DNA from: Mixta intestinalis | Lineage (GTDB): Bacteria > Pseudomonadota > Gammaproteobacteria > Enterobacterales > Enterobacteriaceae | Reading direction: 5' to 3' | NCBI RefSeq assembly: GCF_009914055.1 | Contig: NZ_CP028271.1 | Span: 1,736,001 to 1,800,000, forward strand | Length of the DNA: 64,000 nt | In this document: piece by piece, positions 1 through 8,735 of the stretch | How the letters are laid out: the number at the start of each line of letters is the position of its first letter | Numbering within the stretch: the first letter of the stretch is position 1 | Translations under genes and position numbers: made by a program | Notes under the pieces: model-generated | What the model was told of the DNA's origin: nothing | Database searches by the model: none | What the model saw: the letters and a program-made list of their open reading frames with translations, nothing else

Positions 1-12
1 GGATTTACCCCT

Positions 13-747
13 ATGTCTAATCGAGATACGCTGTTCTCCGCGCCTGTTGATAAACTGGGCGACTGGACCTTTGACGAGCGCGTAGCTGAAGTTTTCCCCG
101 ATATGATCCAGCGTTCGGTGCCGGGTTATTCCAATATCATCTCCATGATCGGCATGCTGGCCGAACGCTTTGTCAAAGCCAACACCCAGGTTTATGACCT
201 CGGCTGCTCGCTGGGCGCCGCCACGCTGTCGGTGCGCCGTTCGGTGCAGGCGGAAGGCTGCAAAATTATTGCCGTCGATAACTCACCGGCGATGATTGAG
301 CGCTGCCGCCGTCATATCGATGCCTTTCGCGCCACCACGCCGGTTGAGGTGATCGAGGCCGATATTCGCCATATCCCAATCGAAAACGCCTCCATGGTGG
401 TGCTGAATTTTACCCTGCAATTCCTCGCGCCGGACGATCGCCTGACGCTGTTACAGCGCATTTATCAGGGACTCAATCCGGGCGGCGCGCTGGTGCTGTC
501 AGAGAAATTTAGTTTTGAAGATGCTGACGTCGGCGATCTGCTGTTTAACATGCATCACGATTTCAAGCGTGCCAATGGCTACAGCGAGCTGGAAATCAGC
601 CAGAAGCGCAGCATGCTGGAAAATGTGATGCTGACCGACTCGGTAGAAACCCATAAGGCGCGTCTGCGTCAGGCGGGTTTTGAGCACAGCGAGCTCTGGT
701 TCCAGTGCTTCAACTTTGGTTCTCTGGTGGCGTTGAAAGCAGGTTAA
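13..747 (+). CDS. cmoA: Carboxy-S-adenosyl-L-methionine synthase
   Basis: CmoA converts S-adenosylmethionine and prephenate to carboxy-SAM, the donor for the cmo5U modification at wobble position 34 of tRNAs. The 244-residue protein is close to the E. coli length (247) and follows it along the whole chain. The class I methyltransferase SAM motif YDLGCSLG lies at residues 61-68, and the acidic strand IAVDNSP follows. The C-terminus keeps the family signature around NYGSE-like helix residues and ends in SLVALKAG. The stop is only 3 bases before cmoB, so the two are co-transcribed and work in consecutive steps. Identification is firm. Confidence 0.97.
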   Translation: MSNRDTLFSAPVDKLGDWTFDERVAEVFPDMIQRSVPGYSNIISMIGMLAERFVKANTQVYDLGCSLGAATLSVRRSVQAEGCKIIAVDNSPAMIERCRRHIDAFRATTPVEVIEADIRHIPIENASMVVLNFTLQFLAPDDRLTLLQRIYQGLNPGGALVLSEKFSFEDADVGDLLFNMHHDFKRANGYSELEISQKRSMLENVMLTDSVETHKARLRQAGFEHSELWFQCFNFGSLVALKAG

Positions 748-750
748 GGC

Positions 751-1719
751 ATGATTGAGTTTGGCAAATTTTACCAACAGATTGCGCTGGGCCCGCTGGC
801 AAGCTGGCTTGAGGTGCTTCCGGCGCAGCTGGCTGCCTGGCAGCGTGAAAATCTGCACGGCCATTTCCGCAACTGGCAAAAAACGGTGGATAATCTGCCG
901 CTGCTGACGCCGCAGCATCTCGATCTGCAACAGAGCGTCAGCGCCGATCGTGACGATCTCAGCGAGCGTCAGCGTCAGGGCATAGAGAAACTGCTGCGCA
1001 ACCTGATGCCGTGGCGTAAAGGCCCTTATTCCCTTTACGGCACACACATCGATACCGAGTGGCGATCCGACTGGAAATGGGATCGCGTACTGCCGCATAT
1101 TTCGCCGCTGACCGATCGCACCGTGCTGGATGTCGGCTGCGGCAGCGGCTACCACATATGGCGTATGGTGGGTGCCGGTGCCGCGCTGGTGGTTGGCATC
1201 GATCCCACTCAGCTTTTTCTCTGTCAGTTTGAGGCGGTGCGTAAGCTGCTGGGCGATGACCCGCGCGCGCATCTGCTGCCGCTGGGTATTGAACAGCTGC
1301 CGGAGCTGAAGGCGTTCGATACGGTATTTTCTATGGGCGTGCTCTACCATCGCCGTTCACCGCTCGATCATCTGTTCCAGCTTAAAAGTCAGCTGGTCAG
1401 CGGCGGCGAGCTGGTACTGGAAACGCTGGTGATTGAGGGCGACGAGCATGATGTACTGGTGCCCGGCGAACGCTACGCGCAGATGCGCAATGTCTGGTTC
1501 ATTCCTTCCGCTCCGGCGCTGAGCCGCTGGCTGGAGAAATGCGGTTTTGTCGACGTGCGCATCGTCGATTTCTCGCGCACCAGTACGGAAGAACAGCGTC
1601 GTACCGACTGGATGACCACCGAATCGCTGGCGGATTTCCTCGATCCTCACGACAGCAGTAAAACGCTGGAAGGCTATCCGGCACCGCTGCGTGCCGTACT
1701 GGTAGCCCGCAAGCCCTGA
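751..1719 (+). CDS. cmoB: tRNA U34 carboxymethyltransferase
   Basis: CmoB uses the carboxy-SAM made by CmoA to carboxymethylate 5-hydroxyuridine at tRNA position 34, giving cmo5U and wider wobble decoding. At 322 residues it matches the family length. An N-terminal helical region (about 1-120) precedes a Rossmann methyltransferase domain with the SAM-binding motif LDVGCGSGY at 126-134. The motif MGVLYHRRSPLDHL further on is typical of the family. It directly follows cmoA and closes the operon; the next gene is convergent. No defects are seen. Confidence 0.97.
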   Translation: MIEFGKFYQQIALGPLASWLEVLPAQLAAWQRENLHGHFRNWQKTVDNLPLLTPQHLDLQQSVSADRDDLSERQRQGIEKLLRNLMPWRKGPYSLYGTHIDTEWRSDWKWDRVLPHISPLTDRTVLDVGCGSGYHIWRMVGAGAALVVGIDPTQLFLCQFEAVRKLLGDDPRAHLLPLGIEQLPELKAFDTVFSMGVLYHRRSPLDHLFQLKSQLVSGGELVLETLVIEGDEHDVLVPGERYAQMRNVWFIPSAPALSRWLEKCGFVDVRIVDFSRTSTEEQRRTDWMTTESLADFLDPHDSSKTLEGYPAPLRAVLVARKP

Positions 1720-1721
1720 TG

Positions 1722-1743
1722 AAAAAAGGCGCCTGCGGGCGCC
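1722..1743. terminator. Terminator between cmoB and the lysE-type gene
   Basis: GGCGCC-TGCG-GGCGCC forms a 6-bp stem. Read on the minus strand the stem is followed by TTTTTT, a canonical intrinsic terminator for the convergent exporter gene. On the plus strand the T tract is poor (ctgttt), so it may end cmoAB less efficiently. Confidence 0.75.
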
Positions 1744-1787
1744 CTGTTTGTCTGGCGATAACTATCCGACCCACCACGCCTTTTACA

Positions 1788-2408
1788 TTAGCGGCGCGAC
1801 AGTGCCAGCTTCGCGGCAAAACCGATAAATACGCAGCCGGTCAGACGATCCATCGCTTTCATTACAATCGGACGCCGCAGCTTTTCGGCGAAATAGCGCG
1901 TACCGACAATCAGCATGCCGCTCCACAGCAGGCCGATGAACGCATGCGTGAGTGACATCGCGCTGCTCCAGACCGCCACCGACGCGCCAGCCGGAATAAA
2001 CTGCGGTAAGAACGACACATAAAAAATTCCCACTTTCGGGTTCAGCAAATTACCCAGCAGCCCTTTCATAAACAGCGCCTTCCAGCCCGGCGCGGTTTTC
2101 TGCTCCTGCGCATTGGGCAACGCGCTACGCGGACGCAGCAGCAGGCCGACGCCCAGCCACAGCAGATAAGCGGCCCCCACCCATTTCAGCAAGTTATAAG
2201 CCATTTCCGAAGCCAACAGCAGCGCACCGAGACCAAATCCTACCGCCACGCCCCAGATAAAGCAGCCTCCCGCAACGCCCAACGCCGTCGCCAGCGCCCG
2301 ACGCCAGCCACAGGCGGCTGAAGTACGCAGCACCAGCGCGGTATCAAATCCAGGTGTCAGGGTCAGAATGATGATAGCGACCAGAAAGGCCAACAGCGAC
2401 GAAATCAT
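1788..2408 (-). CDS. LysE/RhtB-family amino-acid exporter
   Basis: An inner-membrane protein of 206 residues with about six hydrophobic segments and the LysE superfamily pattern. The N-terminal segment ends in LTPGFDTALVLRTSAACGWRRAL, equivalent to the conserved LxPGPD...GxRxG region. A mid-protein GNLLNPKVGIFYVSFLPQF motif is the other family hallmark. Such proteins export amino acids such as threonine, homoserine, lysine or cysteine by proton antiport; the substrate cannot be told from sequence. It is a single gene, convergent with cmoAB and divergent from the DUF4385 gene, with no visible defect. Confidence 0.9.
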   Translation of the reverse strand: MISSLLAFLVAIIILTLTPGFDTALVLRTSAACGWRRALATALGVAGGCFIWGVAVGFGLGALLLASEMAYNLLKWVGAAYLLWLGVGLLLRPRSALPNAQEQKTAPGWKALFMKGLLGNLLNPKVGIFYVSFLPQFIPAGASVAVWSSAMSLTHAFIGLLWSGMLIVGTRYFAEKLRRPIVMKAMDRLTGCVFIGFAAKLALSRR

Positions 2409-2482
2409 AGCGCGTTCCTTAGAGAAAAAAGCAGAGTGCCGGGACGGTAACTAAACTTAGCGTAACAGCCGCAGGAGGGACA

Positions 2483-2932
2483 ATGAAAGAGTTTGATTAC
2501 CAGCAGGATTTCACGCAAATCGACTTCCGCCAGCATCCGGAGCGCTATCAGGTGGGGCGTGGCGAACAGGGGGTACTGCTCGTCGAACCTTATAAATCAG
2601 AAATTCTGCCCCACTGGCGCTTCCGCACCCCAGAGATTGCCCATGAGTCGGCGGAAAAAATCATGGCGCTGTTTGAAGCGTACCGCCAGCAGGATGATTT
2701 TGTCGGTATGGATATGGCGCGTAAGTTTATCCAGATGGGCTTTACCCGCGCACGCCGCTACGCCAACCATCCCGGCGGCAAAAAATATGATGCGCAGCGT
2801 CAGGTGCTGCCACAGCAAATTAATGCGGAAAAGGCGGAATCAGCCGCAATTTTTAAAACCTACTGGGACAAAATTCGCGCCGATGAAGACTATCTGCGGC
2901 GCAAAAAGGCGCATCAGCAACGCTACGGTTAA
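2483..2932 (+). CDS. DUF4385 family protein
   Basis: A small soluble protein of 149 residues with no signal peptide or membrane segment. The pattern VGRGEQGVLLVEPYKSEI, followed by PHWRFRTPEIA and GMDMARKFIQMGFTRARRYANH, is what I recall for DUF4385. Its function is not known. The chain is rich in basic and aromatic residues, especially the C-terminal half (RRKKAHQQRYG at the end), which would suit nucleic-acid contact, but that is only inference. A strong ribosome site (AGGAGG) lies 5 bases before the ATG. It is a lone gene, divergent from the LysE-type exporter and convergent with the next gene, only 8 bases away. Confidence 0.85.
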   Translation: MKEFDYQQDFTQIDFRQHPERYQVGRGEQGVLLVEPYKSEILPHWRFRTPEIAHESAEKIMALFEAYRQQDDFVGMDMARKFIQMGFTRARRYANHPGGKKYDAQRQVLPQQINAEKAESAAIFKTYWDKIRADEDYLRRKKAHQQRYG

Positions 2933-2940
2933 TAAACTAC

Positions 2941-3795
2941 TCAGCGTTTATCATCCGCCATGCGATCCCAGTATTCAAAGCGCGTGGCGATACTGAGCTG
3001 ACGCTGTTGGGCGGCTTTTCCATCCGTTTCGGTCTCCTGCAAATAGCTCAGGGTACAGTTGCCGACGCTATCCCAGCTCTGGCATTCACTGAGTGCGGTA
3101 ATCGCACCGGAAGGCGTGGTACTAATAGTAAGCAACTGCTGTTCACGCTGCTGCTTATCATAGCGGTAGCGTTCCTTCACTTTTTCGGAAATGCTACTTT
3201 GCAACAGCCCATCGCGGCTCCAGCTATAGTGATATTCACCGTTTGCCAACTCGTCAGAACCGCGCGCCACGCTGTTCAGCAAACGCAGCTGTTTATCATA
3301 GTTATAGATGGTTTCGGTAAACCCTTTATTCCCCATCAGCAAAAAGCTGTCGCTGGCGCTGATAATATTACCCTTTTTGCCCACCATATAATTGATTACG
3401 CCTTTTTTATGCGTCACCTCAACCAGCGCATCCGCTTTTTTTACCTTGACCGAAATCTGATATTCCGCGAGCCACCCCTGACTGACGCGGGTGATATGCT
3501 GCACCATTGCCAGCACCACATTTTTTTCAACTTTATCGTAACTCATATCCGCAACGGTAAGCTGACCGCAGCTATCAAACTGACTTAACAGGCGTTTCTG
3601 CGAATTGACGTTTTTACCAAACTCGCCCATAACTACCTGTTTAATTTTGCCTTTTGCCATGCCGCCGAGCAAAATAACATTATTGCTGTTTTTTATCGCT
3701 TCAGAATCGGCGTGGCACGTCTCTGCCGCCAACGCCACGTTGCCAGACATCAAACAGCCACTACCGATAATAAAAGCCAGACATACAGACTTCAT
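2941..3795 (-). CDS. Exported protein resembling YnfC (UPF0257)
   Basis: A 284-residue protein with an N-terminal signal peptide, likely cut near ALAA-ET (about residue 24). A Cys at position 14 is not in a good lipobox, so it is probably periplasmic rather than a lipoprotein. The C-terminal half contains YD-like segments (YNYDKQLRLL, YHYSWSRDG, YRYDKQQREQ). It then has an SECQSWDSVGNCTLS block and a final ATRFEYW. That order recalls the YnfC/UPF0257 lipoproteins of E. coli (RYD, SCEYDAYANPVDC, RIDYY). Function is unknown in that family. The match is from memory and partial, so the family call is moderate; that the gene is real is likely. Confidence 0.7.
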   Translation of the reverse strand: MKSVCLAFIIGSGCLMSGNVALAAETCHADSEAIKNSNNVILLGGMAKGKIKQVVMGEFGKNVNSQKRLLSQFDSCGQLTVADMSYDKVEKNVVLAMVQHITRVSQGWLAEYQISVKVKKADALVEVTHKKGVINYMVGKKGNIISASDSFLLMGNKGFTETIYNYDKQLRLLNSVARGSDELANGEYHYSWSRDGLLQSSISEKVKERYRYDKQQREQQLLTISTTPSGAITALSECQSWDSVGNCTLSYLQETETDGKAAQQRQLSIATRFEYWDRMADDKR

Positions 3796-3830
3796 AATCC
3801 CTCACTCAAGTAATGCGCCAATACCTGGCA

Positions 3831-3860
3831 TAAAAAATGCCTTCCGAAAATACGGAAGGC
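3831..3860 (-). terminator. Minus-strand hairpin with T tract upstream of the YnfC-like gene
   Basis: GCCTTCCG-(AAAATA)-CGGAAGGC gives a perfect 8-bp stem, followed on the minus strand by ATTTTTT. It lies only about 36 bases before the YnfC-like start codon. It would stop transcripts arriving from the tailspike operon, or act as an attenuator if the gene's own promoter is upstream of it. Confidence 0.7.
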
Positions 3861-4341
3861 TTACAAAAGCAAGCTGACGTTAGCGAAACGGCAATTGATG
3901 CAATGGCCTGCGACACCCGTTCTGTTGCTTATCAGATAATTATAGCGTCATTATCTGCCTGTATTATAGCTCAACGTCCGGTTGCCCGTGGCTTTCTTTA
4001 TCATCCTTATCTTAACAGTACATCCGTTTAGTGACGCCAGTGAATATAATAAAATTACGCTTTATTCTTACGTGACTATTAAAAACACATTTAATATTTC
4101 TTTTTCCCCTTTCAGCCGGACTGCACATCTGTAACTCACCTTTGGCTTCCTGAGATAATAGTAAAATAGCTATTTCAGGCAGATGACAATATCACGCCTA
4201 CTTTAGCGAAACCGTGGCGATACGCTCTCCTTCAGGCTGATAACAATAAGGCCGGATGGTTTAGTAATGCTACCACCCGGCCCGACAGAAATATCACCAG
4301 AATAAACCGGGCCCGCCTGCATGATGGCAAGGCCCGATAAA
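3861..4341. other. Non-coding gap between YnfC-like gene and tailspike
   Basis: No credible ORF. The stretch is AT-rich in the middle. Nearer the tailspike end it has short GC-rich inverted segments (ggccggatgg...ccacccggcc), which may help end the tailspike transcript. No integration-site repeat was recognised. Confidence 0.5.
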
Positions 4342-6027
4342 TTATACCGGCGTTACGGTTTCGGTATTATCAAAGGAGATCCATGAACCTTTAGCAGCAG
4401 GTGCCGTTGCGTAGTAGTAACGCAGTTTTTTATCCGCACCGTAGCCCAGGACAATTTTCCCCATTGCCTTACCAACGGTATTTACCGTTGAGGTGGCGGA
4501 GTTAAGCTGTGCCTGCGAGTAGACAAAGCCACAGGTAATTCCGTCGTTTTCGTTAAACAACCATTCAATCTCCGGCACATCACCTTGCGTTGCAATGGCA
4601 AAACCACCGGTGGAGTTAACTTTGGTATAACGCACGCTCAGCGGTACGGCTGAGTTAAGGTTATAGCAGTTACTCATAACAAACTTCTCGGTAATATTCT
4701 GCAACCCAACGGCATATTGACCTGCCACATAGCCTGTACTGGTAATATGGACCTTCGCCAGGTTAGGCAGGTTGAGCGCATAGCTGCTGCTGCCGACATC
4801 AATAATACTGTGGTTAATTGAGATCGTACCGCCCGTTCCTCCCTGAACAAGAATCCCCGTGGCGGTGCCGTTCCCAATCAGACGACAGCCGGTGATCAGG
4901 ATCTTGTTATAGTTGCTGGTCGATGTTTTTATCAGATTCGCAAAGCCTTCGGCATAACAGTTATTCAGATGGATATCTTCTGAGGGAACCAGGTTAAAGC
5001 CGTTGTTTTTGGCATCCCCCTTATTCACCATCGATACCTGTAGCGTTAATTTATGCGCCCCCTGTACCGTTGAAGAACGATCGAGGACAAAACCATCCCC
5101 TACCGAGCCTTCATCCATCACCACCGTCGAACGAATATTAACGTTACTTGACCAGTTCTGTACGCAGATCGCCCCACGTTTTGGTGCCCAGTTGCTGCCC
5201 TGCGTATCGTTGGCGGTACGGGTATATTTGATGGTATTTTCCACCACAACGTTAGTACACATGATATAGGCTTCGCCCCACCAGGTCGCCCCACCGATCG
5301 ACACGTTACCGATCGAGCTACCGTTACTGATGCCCTCCATCACAAAGTGACGACGGAAAGGACCATAGGCCAGGTTATTCGCCATAATAATATGCTGCGC
5401 ATCCAGCTCCGCGCGTCCGCTGTTGGTGGTTACCGGCGCTTCAGCATGGAAGGCGATACGCCCGTCGGTGCCATCTTTACAGGAAGCATAATTATGGGCG
5501 ATCACCGTGCCGGAACCCCAGATGCTGACCGCATCACCACGATCTTCAAGACCAACGCCAAGACAATCAAGAAAGTTATTACCAATAATACGCGAACCGT
5601 GAGCGCGCTGAATGGTGCTGGCAATCACCGCGTTAACCTGATTAATCATGGTGCAGCCTTCAATCACGCAGAAGTCTGCCTGAATATCGATAGTCCCCTG
5701 ACGTCCTCCTGCGCTGCCCGACGCATTGCTTTGCAGCAGGAGTGGGTTAGTGGATTTTAAATTACGTACCCGACAGCGTTGATGTTTCAGCACAAGCATC
5801 GCTTTAGTACTCATCGCCGTGCCGATAGGCCGGATTTCACCCGTTTCGGCACCTTCGATAATCTGCCCTTCAAAGGCAGTTTTAATCTGCGCAGAAAGAT
5901 TAATAATGGTGTCGACGATGACATATCTTTCTTTATTAAGCAGCGCCTGAAAGGCAGCGGTATTATCAGTGGTATAATCGGTTGCGCTATTAGCACTGAT
6001 TTTTTGCGAAGATGTAGTTACAGCCAT
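4342..6027 (-). CDS. Phage tailspike-like right-handed beta-helix protein
   Basis: The 561-residue protein has the repeating short beta-strand/turn texture of a parallel beta-helix. Examples are VIEGCTMINQVNAVI, SRIIGNNFLDC, IIMANNLAYGP, IHLNNCYAEGF and ILITGCRLIGNG. This is the pectate-lyase-like fold of phage tailspikes that bind or cleave surface polysaccharide. The N-terminus (DYTTDNTAAFQALLN) fits the D-x-T-A-a-f-q-a-al start of such folds. I see no P22-type head-binding domain and no signal peptide, so release would need lysis or a virion. It lies downstream of holin and lysozyme genes on the same strand and is probably co-transcribed. Enzymatic activity cannot be confirmed because catalytic residues vary in these families. 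Confidence 0.8.
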   Translation of the reverse strand: MAVTTSSQKISANSATDYTTDNTAAFQALLNKERYVIVDTIINLSAQIKTAFEGQIIEGAETGEIRPIGTAMSTKAMLVLKHQRCRVRNLKSTNPLLLQSNASGSAGGRQGTIDIQADFCVIEGCTMINQVNAVIASTIQRAHGSRIIGNNFLDCLGVGLEDRGDAVSIWGSGTVIAHNYASCKDGTDGRIAFHAEAPVTTNSGRAELDAQHIIMANNLAYGPFRRHFVMEGISNGSSIGNVSIGGATWWGEAYIMCTNVVVENTIKYTRTANDTQGSNWAPKRGAICVQNWSSNVNIRSTVVMDEGSVGDGFVLDRSSTVQGAHKLTLQVSMVNKGDAKNNGFNLVPSEDIHLNNCYAEGFANLIKTSTSNYNKILITGCRLIGNGTATGILVQGGTGGTISINHSIIDVGSSSYALNLPNLAKVHITSTGYVAGQYAVGLQNITEKFVMSNCYNLNSAVPLSVRYTKVNSTGGFAIATQGDVPEIEWLFNENDGITCGFVYSQAQLNSATSTVNTVGKAMGKIVLGYGADKKLRYYYATAPAAKGSWISFDNTETVTPV

Positions 6028-6154
6028 GATGAACCTCCAGAATAAAATAATTAAAGGGTTTAGTCCTTGTTAAAATACTCAGCACACAGATTCAGGTTGC
6101 GGAATTCCCTTTCCGCTTGTATTACGGAAATTATTTTTTTGCCGTTTTTGTTAT

Positions 6155-6439
6155 TTAGCCCTGGTGTTTATTTTCAGTATCGTTATTTTCAACCTCGCCA
6201 TCTTCTGACGTGGTTTGCTGTCCCGGCGGCACCTTTTGTCGCGTAATACGGGAAAACATTCCCAATAGCATGATGATGAAAGAAGCAGCCTGTAGCCAGC
6301 TGGCTGGAATCATTGCTTTCCACTCAGGCGGCATTTCAAGCCAGACAGTTGGTAGCAGACCCAGCAACACCAGCGCTTTCGTAGAATGCCAGCGCCACCA
6401 GTCAGGCCAGTCCTTTACCAGTTTTAGCTTCATGGTCAT
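6155..6439 (-). CDS. Phage holin-like small membrane protein
   Basis: A 94-residue protein with a basic N-terminus and two hydrophobic segments (about 21-36 and 47-65). A hydrophilic, charged tail rich in D/E/N/Q follows. It resembles small phage holins of the DUF7940 kind (pattern KDWPDWWRWHSTKA ... PPEWKAMIP). Holins open the inner membrane to let endolysin reach the wall. The start overlaps the lysozyme stop by 4 bases (ATGA), so the two are translationally coupled. That pairing is the main support for the role. A second ATG two codons in could also be the start. No spanin gene was found beside it. Confidence 0.75.
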   Translation of the reverse strand: MTMKLKLVKDWPDWWRWHSTKALVLLGLLPTVWLEMPPEWKAMIPASWLQAASFIIMLLGMFSRITRQKVPPGQQTTSEDGEVENNDTENKHQG

Positions 6440-6906
6440 TTGATTACTCCTTTGTAGCTTTCATAGCTGCCGCTACGCATCACTTCAGCATGACGCTTCG
6501 CCCGGTTGGGCGTCTGCCGTGCCCACTTGCTCATCAACATACTGCTGGCAGCGGCGGTGAAGTTCTCTTGTGCTATCAGGGCCAGCATATTTTTAAAGCC
6601 CGCCAAACCTTCAACGCCCATTTGCCATGCCATACTGTATAAAATATCGCTACGTGGTTCGTTACAGTGCTGAAGCGCATCGACAATAACCGGAATGCCA
6701 TTCATCTGTAACCTGTTATTATTTAACAGGATTTCCAGCCAGGCACTGCCTACAGCTTCAGGAACCGTAAAGGTATAGTGCTCTATCGGGCAGCCGCGTG
6801 GCCCAAGTTTGATACCGTAAGCCACGGTCGGAAAACCTTCCGTATCGATATAAGGTTTGGCCCGATAGCCCTCTTCAAATTTAAGAATTTTTATTATTTC
6901 GCTCAT
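6436..6906 (-). CDS. Phage T4-type lysozyme (endolysin, GH24)
   Basis: A 156-residue muramidase of the T4 lysozyme class. The catalytic triad has the right spacing: E12, D21 and T27 in KFEEGYR...YIDTEGFPTVAYG, matching E11, D20 and T26 of T4 lysozyme. The C-terminal part (WARQTPNRAKRHAEVMRSG) is the usual family end. No signal peptide or N-terminal membrane anchor is present, so it depends on the holin that follows. It is first in the lysozyme-holin-tailspike operon and faces the repressor gene across about 170 bases. Ribosome site AAAGGAG precedes the ATG at suitable distance. Confidence 0.88.
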   Translation of the reverse strand: MSEIIKILKFEEGYRAKPYIDTEGFPTVAYGIKLGPRGCPIEHYTFTVPEAVGSAWLEILLNNNRLQMNGIPVIVDALQHCNEPRSDILYSMAWQMGVEGLAGFKNMLALIAQENFTAAASSMLMSKWARQTPNRAKRHAEVMRSGSYESYKGVIK

Positions 6907-6980
6907 CTTTACGCTCCTTTTTACAGCTACCCCGTGACCTTGTTAAAAATTGGCTCTGGTACATTGGTGCTTTTCGTTCT

Positions 6981-7070
6981 GTTATGTATAATGCTGGGAA
7001 TCCATAACAAAACGTATAAACTCAGGCCATAGCAAAGCGTGTTTGACGAACAATACGGCACGCTATAAAT
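6981..7070. promoter_or_regulatory. Divergent control region of lysis operon and repressor
   Basis: For the lysis operon (minus strand) a -10 like TATACAT lies at 6984-6990, with no strong -35. It sits inside an inverted repeat GTTATG (6981-6986) / CATAAC (7003-7008), a candidate repressor operator. For the repressor (plus strand) TTGACG at 7043 and TATAAAT at 7064-7070 form a promoter whose start would fall about at the ATG at 7079. That would give a leaderless mRNA, as known for lambda cI from PRM. The spacer is short (15-16), so this is tentative. Confidence 0.45.
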
Positions 7071-7078
7071 TTTCGTTT

Positions 7079-7681
7079 ATGAAAACAGATTCTCTTGCTA
7101 CGCGGCTCAATATGGCGATGACAATGGCCGGGATGACGCAGGGTGCTTTGGCAAAAGCATCCGGCGTTTCTCAGCCGACTATCTGGCGTCTGACGAAAGG
7201 TCAGGCCGCCGGCTCGCGTAAGCTGGTCGACATCGCGGCAGCCCTCAACGTTAACGTTGAATGGCTGGCCAAAGGTCAGGGAGAGATGCAAGGGCCTTCA
7301 GTCAAAGAAGGCTTTTCGCAAGCTCCCGCAGCCAGTGACGTGCCTGTCTGGACGCTGGCCGGTAAAACCGGCGAAACCGTCACCACCCCTAATGGCATCC
7401 GCGCAAAAAAAACCTGGCGAGCCTACCTTATCGATCGAAACAGCGGTTGTGCTGAAGCCACTGCGGGCAGTATCGTCATCATTGATACCGATCTTCCGCC
7501 GGAATCAGGTGACCTTGTTATCGCCCGCGTCAACGAACGCATCAGCGTCTATCGCTATCTCGAAGGCCCGTCCAACGGCTTCTTAACCGTGGATGACCCG
7601 CGTTTGCCAGCAGTAGAGCTCTCCTCTTCAGCCGAACTTATCGGCGTCGCTATCTTTTTAATCCGTGATTTGCGCCGGTAA
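7079..7681 (+). CDS. Phage-type repressor, HTH_XRE plus S24/LexA-like domain
   Basis: A 200-residue repressor. Residues about 5-60 form an XRE helix-turn-helix (LNMAMTMAGMTQGALAKASGVSQPTIWRLTKG). The C-terminal half has the S24 peptidase layout, including GSIVIIDTDLPPESGDLVIAR. The serine expected for self-cleavage aligns with the S of RNSG, eight residues before GS. The usual catalytic Lys aligns with Tyr (ISVYRYL instead of vxVKRL). It may therefore not self-cleave and could need another inducer. I chose the ATG at 7079 because it starts the HTH correctly; a TTG 36 bases upstream falls in the putative -35. It is divergent from the lysozyme operon, which it presumably represses. Confidence 0.85.
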   Translation: MKTDSLATRLNMAMTMAGMTQGALAKASGVSQPTIWRLTKGQAAGSRKLVDIAAALNVNVEWLAKGQGEMQGPSVKEGFSQAPAASDVPVWTLAGKTGETVTTPNGIRAKKTWRAYLIDRNSGCAEATAGSIVIIDTDLPPESGDLVIARVNERISVYRYLEGPSNGFLTVDDPRLPAVELSSSAELIGVAIFLIRDLRR

Positions 7682-8735
7682 GCCGCCACATCTTCATCCG
7701 GTAAGGTGATTTCGCAGTATTGCCCACCGGCGACACGATATAAGACATAAATCATGGCGAACCTCTTCAGCTACGCAGCCCGTCAGTTATCCAACTCCCC
7801 ATCGACGCTACAGCGCCGTTCCGTGGGTTAACTATGCTTCAACAACCCCTCGAAGCATGAATGCGGCTTATAAGTTCGCTGACGAGGCGGTTAACACATT
7901 CACCACATTTCATAACCTTTGTTATTAAAAATACTATTAGCTATTAAAAAAGAGTCAAGTTTGTTTACTGAAAAAAATCGTGCAGGAGGGGAGATTTTTG
8001 ATAGCTAAACGTAGGAGCCACGCGCTTTGCCGGGGCCAGGCAATACGCTAACCTTGCGTCAATTAACCATTTTTTCCAAAAATTGATTACGCCGGCTTAA
8101 TGATAAAAAGAGGCGAAAAAATTTATAAATTTTTTCCCTTAAGCATCAGAATTTCTTTCCTGTTGTAGTCGCAATGACTTTCAGTCTCCATTAAATAACA
8201 ATAAAATCAAATAATTACAACAAAGAACCTGCTAACAGGGCGTAATCTGGATGAGCTAAGTTAAAGAATCATATGGTAAAAGAAAAAGCCCATCACAATA
8301 AATACATTTAAATATCAATAACATAATTATCATAAACAATAAAAAATGATTTCTAACTCTTATGGTCAAGCAGTACTTATGTAGTAAGAAAGAGTTATCA
8401 ATGATGGCGACGGTTAACAGAGGATTTGATAAAGATCACATCACATTTGATTAAATAATGAACAATCAAAGGTATTAAAATTAATAGCAACGCCAATAAT
8501 AAAATCGTCAAAACAGCGATCGCCAGAAAAACCAGCAAAAAAGATGGGAGGAAAATTTTACTGACAGGGGTGAGCTGCCCGTTATGAGAACGGCAGCGTA
8601 CAACGAGGATAATTATCAACTTAAAGGTGCGGGCAATCAGCGGCTATAAGGCACAAGCCACCAGCAGGCAGCCGTTGTTACACGCGGTAAGCTCAACGCC
8701 GTTTTGCCAGCGTCAGGTTAAGACCGAAAAAAAAC
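7682..8735. other. AT-rich non-coding stretch after the repressor
   Basis: About 1 kb without a convincing gene. The part from about 7,900 to 8,450 is strongly AT-rich, with many runs of A and T. A hydrophobic 73-codon minus-strand frame (8398-8619, TTG start) and a short frame overlapping the repressor end are present but unsupported. No att repeat, integrase or tRNA is visible. Confidence 0.5.

Noticed and set aside
499..1350. Long minus-strand frame of 283 codons
   Set aside because: A shadow of cmoA/cmoB, as shown by exact family matches on the plus strand.
7555..7755. 66-codon minus-strand frame overlapping the repressor 3' end
   Set aside because: It has a fair ribosome site, but over half overlaps the repressor gene antisense and no family is recognised.
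8398..8619. 73-codon hydrophobic minus-strand frame
   Set aside because: TTG start without a ribosome site; the hydrophobicity can arise from AT-rich DNA.
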